64,000 nt of DNA from Bacillota bacterium (GTDB taxonomy: Bacteria; Bacillota; Clostridia; Christensenellales; SZUA-584). The first letter of the stretch is position 1; every line of letters starts with the position of its first letter. Shown in pieces: positions 60,431 to 64,000 of this stretch. Position numbers and translations under genes: made by a program. The notes below the pieces were generated by a model. That model was not told the DNA's origin. It saw nothing but the letters and a program-made list of their open reading frames with translations, and made no database searches. Location: positions 68,680 through 132,679 of the forward strand of contig JAEWTL010000062.1 in NCBI GenBank assembly GCA_023459495.1. Direction: 5' to 3'.

Positions 60431-60668
60431 ACGGAAAGCTCCTTTCATCAGCTTAATTCCGGAAGGCACAGCTGCACAACACTGAAGTATTAAATACTAC
60501 AATATGGTATCATTCTACTACTATATATCACAACGGGCTTTAGATTACAACCGTATTTCTGGGTCCGTTGCTTCTCCCATGTTAACTGGCGGCCCGACAA
60601 AAGTTCCTGTTGGTTTTGCTTACATATAGTGTTAAAGTTATCATAACAAGAACAGTATGGAGGGGTAT

Positions 60669-61049
60669 ATGGCACGTCTGTCCGCGTCGCATTGCGTATT
60701 TCCGGTCAAGGATATTAAGAAAACCGCTCAGTTCTATCAGGATAAGCTCGGATTCAGTCCGATCTCGTATCTCAACGCAGCCGAGCCTCACACTTGCCTC
60801 TACCGAGACTCCACCGAGATTATTCTCACAAAAACCAACGGGCAGGAGGTCATTCCGAACAGATACCTGTATGGATACGGGTATGACGCCTATTTTATCA
60901 CGGATGAACAGGAAGCGCTTCAAAGCGAATTTCAAAACAAGGGAGTTAAAATTGCAAAGCAGCTTTCGTTTACGGATTATCACAACCAGGAATTTGTCAT
61001 CGAGGATATTGACGGTCGTTGGATCGGCTTTGGAAAAAAGGAGCAGTAA
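60669..61049 (+). CDS. VOC family (glyoxalase/bleomycin-resistance-like) protein
   Basis: About 126 residues. ASHCVFPVKDIKKTAQFYQDKLGFSPI is the first beta-alpha-beta-beta-beta unit of the fold, and FTDYHNQEFVIEDIDGRWIGFG the second. Candidate metal residues (His, Glu) are only partly kept. Proteins of this kind act as small-molecule binding or resistance proteins. The ATG at 60669 follows GGAGGGGT; the earlier ATG is part of that site. Confidence 0.85.
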   Translation: MARLSASHCVFPVKDIKKTAQFYQDKLGFSPISYLNAAEPHTCLYRDSTEIILTKTNGQEVIPNRYLYGYGYDAYFITDEQEALQSEFQNKGVKIAKQLSFTDYHNQEFVIEDIDGRWIGFGKKEQ

Positions 61050-61051
61050 GC

Positions 61052-61082
61052 AAAAAGCCCGCGGCACAATTGCGCACGGGCT
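61052..61082 (+). terminator. Hairpin after the VOC gene
   Basis: AGCCCG (61056) pairs with CGGGCT (61077), with extra pairing inside (GCGGCAC region). Weak U run. It lies between convergent genes. Confidence 0.5.
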
Positions 61083-61097
61083 CTATAATACGATGGG

Positions 61098-62147
61098 TTA
61101 AGACGAAACTGTCGGCTCATCTGCGGAAGGGGATTCCGTGGGAGGCTCCGAAGGCGTTTCGCTTGGTTCTTCGGGCAAGGTTGACGGTGTTTCGATCGGT
61201 ACCGGTTCCAGCTTGATGACGATTACGATATAATCATCGCACCAGACCGTGCTTCCCGCAGCAGCCGATTGCCCAATGCAGCTGCCCGCAGGCATCGCGC
61301 TGTCGCTGTATTCATACTGATAGTCCACATTGGTAAAACCCAGATTGGAAAGCTGCTGTCTGATTTCGCCTTCTGTTTTACCGACAAGGCTCGGCATGAT
61401 CACCTTTGTTCTCGGTTTCTCTGCCTGAATCCAGATAAAGAAGGTCTCTCCCAATCTGTGAAGCGTGCCCGCAGGGATCTCCTGCGCATAGCAGGTTCCC
61501 ACCGGCACCGTTGCCGTTGCGCTGTATTGATAGCTCAATCTTACGATAAAGCCTTTGTCAGTAAACATGCGGTACGCCTGCTCTGCGGTCATACCTACGG
61601 CATCTGGCATCCTCTTTTTAGCGTTGCTGTTCTGCTTCAGCAATACGATCTGCTCCTCGGTATAGATCTCCCGCATCTGATCCCAGGCCCACTCGAACCT
61701 GTCCATATCGACCCCTTTGTTATAGTAGGCCACATTGGCGAGATATGCGTTGTACTCCTCCTCGGATTGACACGCGTACAGACCCTTCTCCCACGCGGCA
61801 ACCTGCGCGGGCGTCTGCACAACGCGTTCCCCATTGATCCAGAGCGCAAGAACGCCTTCGTTTCCAGGCGCTTCGCCGGAATCGTATTCATCCCCTTCGC
61901 CTTCCACGCTGATCTCTGTCACCTGCTGCACCGGGGTATCGCCGTCTTCATCATGGCTGATATACAATAGAGCAGAATCATTGTCGGGTGTAGCCTCTGC
62001 CGTCTGCACAGGCTCGCTGGCAGCTGCCAACTCCGTCTCTGCACTCTCCTGCGCCGTCACCTGCGGAATCGAACACACGGAGATAACCGCAGCCAATATA
62101 AACACGCCTGCAACCTTCAATAATTTGAGGACCTGCATTTTATTCAT
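61098..62147 (-). CDS. Secreted PASTA-domain protein
   Basis: About 349 residues. A signal peptide (about 1-35) is followed by a low-complexity acidic part, a helical segment (VAAWEKGLYACQSEEEYNAYL), then two PASTA domains: DAVGMTAEQAYRMFTDKGFIV and MPSLVGKTEGEIRQQLSNLGF. The tail is rich in Pro, Ser, Thr and Glu. PASTA domains bind peptidoglycan, usually on PASTA kinases or PBPs, but neither kinase nor transpeptidase domain is present here. A free, secreted PASTA protein may dock on the cell wall. Start at 62147 follows GAGG. Confidence 0.82.
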   Translation of the reverse strand: MNKMQVLKLLKVAGVFILAAVISVCSIPQVTAQESAETELAAASEPVQTAEATPDNDSALLYISHDEDGDTPVQQVTEISVEGEGDEYDSGEAPGNEGVLALWINGERVVQTPAQVAAWEKGLYACQSEEEYNAYLANVAYYNKGVDMDRFEWAWDQMREIYTEEQIVLLKQNSNAKKRMPDAVGMTAEQAYRMFTDKGFIVRLSYQYSATATVPVGTCYAQEIPAGTLHRLGETFFIWIQAEKPRTKVIMPSLVGKTEGEIRQQLSNLGFTNVDYQYEYSDSAMPAGSCIGQSAAAGSTVWCDDYIVIVIKLEPVPIETPSTLPEEPSETPSEPPTESPSADEPTVSS

Positions 62148-62520
62148 CATATACCTCGTGAACAATATATTATATTATTACCATTCCCCCATAAATGTGT
62201 CAATACCAATAATCATGATTGTTCCAATTTACGATTACGCATTTTGGCCTCAAAATCAAGAAACCCGCGGCACACATCCGTGCACGGGCTCCCCGATATA
62301 TGAGAGAGAAAATGAAAAAGCGGTTGTCGTTATGGCTATCATAGGCTTTGAATGTAAAGGCAGTATAAAGGGAAAGTGAAAAGCCCAATAAGTTTTCCGC
62401 AACTATGATTGCGTGGGTTTTTCCTGAACGCTTCTGGGCTGAATGTATGCAGGCTGCACACCTAATCAGTTTCCTTTTTTGATAGAATCAGCTTATCACA
62501 AAGACGTAAGGGGTGGTTTA
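62148..62520. other. Intergenic region with terminator-like hairpins
   Basis: About 370 bp without a credible gene. At 62251-62300 a hairpin (AACCCGCGGCAC with GTGCACGGGCT) and its flanks match the terminator behind the 5S rRNA gene at 63.82 kb almost base for base. A second hairpin lies near 62381-62425 (AAAAGCCCA with TGGGTTTTT). The remainder shows the upstream region of the PASTA gene. Confidence 0.6.
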
Positions 62521-63057
62521 ATGAAAAAGTTGCTGGTCATACTGCTTGCCTTCACCGTCTTCGCTGTACTCGCGGGGTGCAACGCGGCTTCAGGGCCGGA
62601 GTCAGACGATACAACAGAGATTCCATCAGCGATTGCACCGCAGGCCCAGACGGAAACAACAATGACCCCCACAGCAACCATCACAGCTACGCCGGAGCCC
62701 ACGCCGGAGCCCATCACCTATGCGTGGGACGGTATCGAACTGGTGCTGGAAAGTATTTCAGACGATGTGGAACCCAGAACTGATATTGATGCACCAACCG
62801 GTAAATATGTGGTTGTGACGCTAACCGTAAGCGGCGGCGATTTGATCGTTGATCATATAATTGGCGTATTGAATGAGTGTTTTATGCTGACCAGTGGCGG
62901 AGAAACCTATTATGCAGTCACTTTTTCAACTGAGCATATCGAAAGGGTGCCAGAGGACCATTTTTTGCACAGCCCCGGCCCCTTGCACATTTACTTCGAC
63001 CTGCCTGTGGATGCGGACATCAGCGATGCTATATTCGTAATTACGGAGCCCTCATGA
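62521..63057 (+). CDS. Lipoprotein with DUF4352-like domain
   Basis: About 178 residues. The signal peptide ends in the lipobox LAGC, followed by a Thr/Pro/Glu-rich spacer (PTATITATPEPTPEP) and a beta-sandwich-like domain (GIELVLESISDDVEPR; GKYVVVTLTVSGG). It resembles the telokin-like DUF4352 proteins common as Firmicutes surface lipoproteins. Start at 62521 follows AAGGGG. A strong terminator follows. Confidence 0.7.
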   Translation: MKKLLVILLAFTVFAVLAGCNAASGPESDDTTEIPSAIAPQAQTETTMTPTATITATPEPTPEPITYAWDGIELVLESISDDVEPRTDIDAPTGKYVVVTLTVSGGDLIVDHIIGVLNECFMLTSGGETYYAVTFSTEHIERVPEDHFLHSPGPLHIYFDLPVDADISDAIFVITEPS

Positions 63058-63081
63058 AACAGATACCATCTGCATAGACGG

Positions 63082-63126
63082 GGGAGCCCGGAGTGTCCAT
63101 TTTCCGGGTTCCCTACGGTCTTTTTT
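63082..63126 (+). terminator. Terminator after the lipoprotein gene
   Basis: GGGAGCCCGGA pairs with TCCGGGTTCCC with one G-U, followed after a short spacer by six T. Confidence 0.75.
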
Positions 63127-63171
63127 AAAGGGGTCAATGAGTCGTAGCTAACGGTGTCCTGCGTGTTCGCG

Positions 63172-63762
63172 CTACCTTATATAGGTAACCACGTTCCCTG
63201 TTCGTTTCAGCGGTCCTGAAAAGGATTGATCCGGATATCCCAGCGATGCCGAACCACAGACCAGTTCGCCTTCTTCCAGGCCAATGTCATACAGGACCTT
63301 CAGTATCTTTTCATCATCCGTCAGCCATTTCAGCTGGTTGATCCAGCAGCTGCCCACACCCAAATCGGTTGCGGCAAGCAGCATGTTCTCCAGCGCTACC
63401 GCGGAGTCGGCCATGGCGTTGGTATATCCGCGGCGGTTTGCCACGACAACCAGCGTCGGCGCATTATAGATGAAGTCATAGCCGCCTTTTCTGCACATCT
63501 TGATCGCACGGATCAGGCCGTCGTACATATCCGGCTCTATCTCCATAGCCGCAAGCCGTTCCTGCACCAGTGCGGTCAACTCCAGCAAAAGCGGTTTGTT
63601 CTGAATAACGATGAAATGACAGGTCTGATTGTTGCCGCCGCTGGGAGCGTAGCGTCCAGCCTCGATGATCGCCTCGAGAAGCTCTTCGCTGATCTGCTCA
63701 TCCTTATATTTACGGGTGCTCCGCCTCTTTAAGATAATGTCCATGATTGCTGTTCCGCTCAT
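63172..63762 (-). CDS. Nitroreductase family protein
   Basis: About 196 residues. MDIILKRRSTRKYKDEQISEELLEAIIEAGRYAPSGGNNQ (in outline) is the FMN-phosphate binding start of nitroreductases, and VGSCWINQLKWL and ELVCGSASLGYPDQ follow as usual. The enzyme reduces nitro compounds, quinones or similar with NAD(P)H. I chose the ATG at 63762; the frame stays open into the 5S gene, but that is not coding. It may start instead at the Met six codons later. Confidence 0.87.
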   Translation of the reverse strand: MSGTAIMDIILKRRSTRKYKDEQISEELLEAIIEAGRYAPSGGNNQTCHFIVIQNKPLLLELTALVQERLAAMEIEPDMYDGLIRAIKMCRKGGYDFIYNAPTLVVVANRRGYTNAMADSAVALENMLLAATDLGVGSCWINQLKWLTDDEKILKVLYDIGLEEGELVCGSASLGYPDQSFSGPLKRTGNVVTYIR

Positions 63763-63813
63763 AGTTTGCCTTATGTCCTTTCCTTTGCTCCATTCATCAT
63801 AAGTATTTTCCGA

Positions 63814-63855
63814 TATAAAATCAAGAAGCCCGCGACACGTATTCGTGCACGGGCT
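63814..63855 (-). terminator. Terminator of the rRNA operon
   Basis: On the minus strand AGCCCG (63855-63850) pairs with CGGGCT (63832-63827), with inner GTGCACGAATACGTGTCG, followed by TCTTGATTTT. It lies 30 bp after the 5S gene. The same sequence appears at 62.26 kb. Confidence 0.75.
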
Positions 63856-63884
63856 CCCCGATAAAGATTTGTTGGAAAATTGAA

Positions 63885-64000
63885 TCCGGCAGCTACCTAT
63901 CCTCCCGGGCCGTCTCCAGCCAAGTACTTTCGGCGTATAAGGGCTTAACTTCTGTGTTCGGGATGGGAACAGGTGGATCCCCTTAGCTATCGCCACCGGA
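63885..64000 (-). rRNA. 5S ribosomal RNA
   Basis: Reading the minus strand: TCCGGTGGCGATAGCTAAGG, the conserved CACCTGTTCCCATCCCGAAC, then GAAGTTAAGC and GGGAGGATAGGTAGCTGCCGGA. The ends TCCGG and CCGGA pair, so nearly the whole gene (about 116 nt) is here. The 23S gene should lie just beyond the right edge. Confidence 0.96.

Noticed and set aside
63763..63996. N-terminal extension of the nitroreductase
   Set aside because: The frame runs through the rRNA terminator and the 5S gene, so it cannot be coding.

Overview
The window looks like chromosome of an anaerobic, low-to-mid GC, endospore-forming member of the Clostridia. The main evidence is two complete GerA-type spore germinant receptor operons, several oxygen-sensitive radical SAM enzymes (including an anaerobic sulfatase maturase), a corrinoid protein of methyl-transfer metabolism, a Feo ferrous iron system, and Firmicutes-style ribosome binding sites before most genes. 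I cannot name the genus from sequence alone.

Layout. 0-1.4 kb: the start of a corrinoid protein and its likely PocR/AraC regulator. 1.7 kb: tRNA-Ser(UGA) with a clear promoter. 1.8-11.8 kb: a surface-glycan block, all on the minus strand, with the three enzymes for UDP-N-acetyl-L-fucosamine (capE, capF, capG), two CgeB-like glycosyltransferases, one GT-A-like transferase and two tandem GT2-TPR paralogues. It lies between the tRNA-Ser gene and a near copy of that gene's 3' end, so it may be an island. 12-21.5 kb: carbohydrate scavenging, with a membrane-bound alpha/beta hydrolase, a zinc dehydrogenase divergent from a ROK regulator, and a sulfatase / GPH transporter / TetR / sulfatase-maturase operon whose promoter carries an inverted repeat over its -35 box.

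21.6-30.2 kb: a MarR regulator, a PEBP lipoprotein, five membrane proteins of unknown role (three of them CBO0543-like), and a germinant receptor operon in the order B-C-A. 30.5-34.8 kb: iron, with two FeoA, FeoB, a FeoB-associated Cys-rich peptide, a divergent DtxR-type regulator and a ZIP transporter. Three matching 18-bp palindromes (GTTAGC-N4-GCTAAC) sit in the Feo control regions. 34.8-38.3 kb: a methyltransferase, an ECF S component with a uridine-kinase-like partner behind an attenuator-like leader, a GNAT enzyme and a PPC/DUF296 protein. 38.3-42.4 kb: a second germinant receptor operon (A-C-D-B) with a good sigma-G-type promoter.

42.5-54.9 kb: mainly housekeeping and stress genes, including an M32 carboxypeptidase, GIDE and PspA membrane-stress proteins, CBS protein, methyltransferases, TldD/PmbA, a PflA-like radical SAM protein, a FetAB-like exporter, an AhpD-like protein and a YozE-like protein. 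55.1-57.5 kb: a radical SAM/SPASM enzyme overlapping a membrane protein whose cytoplasmic tail has nine cysteines, mostly alternating with alanine. This is the best candidate here for an undescribed modification system. 57.7-64 kb: DUF2935, cupin, zinc-ribbon, VOC and PASTA proteins, a lipoprotein, a nitroreductase, and a 5S rRNA gene at the right edge. That 5S is the last gene of an rRNA operon running in from beyond the window.
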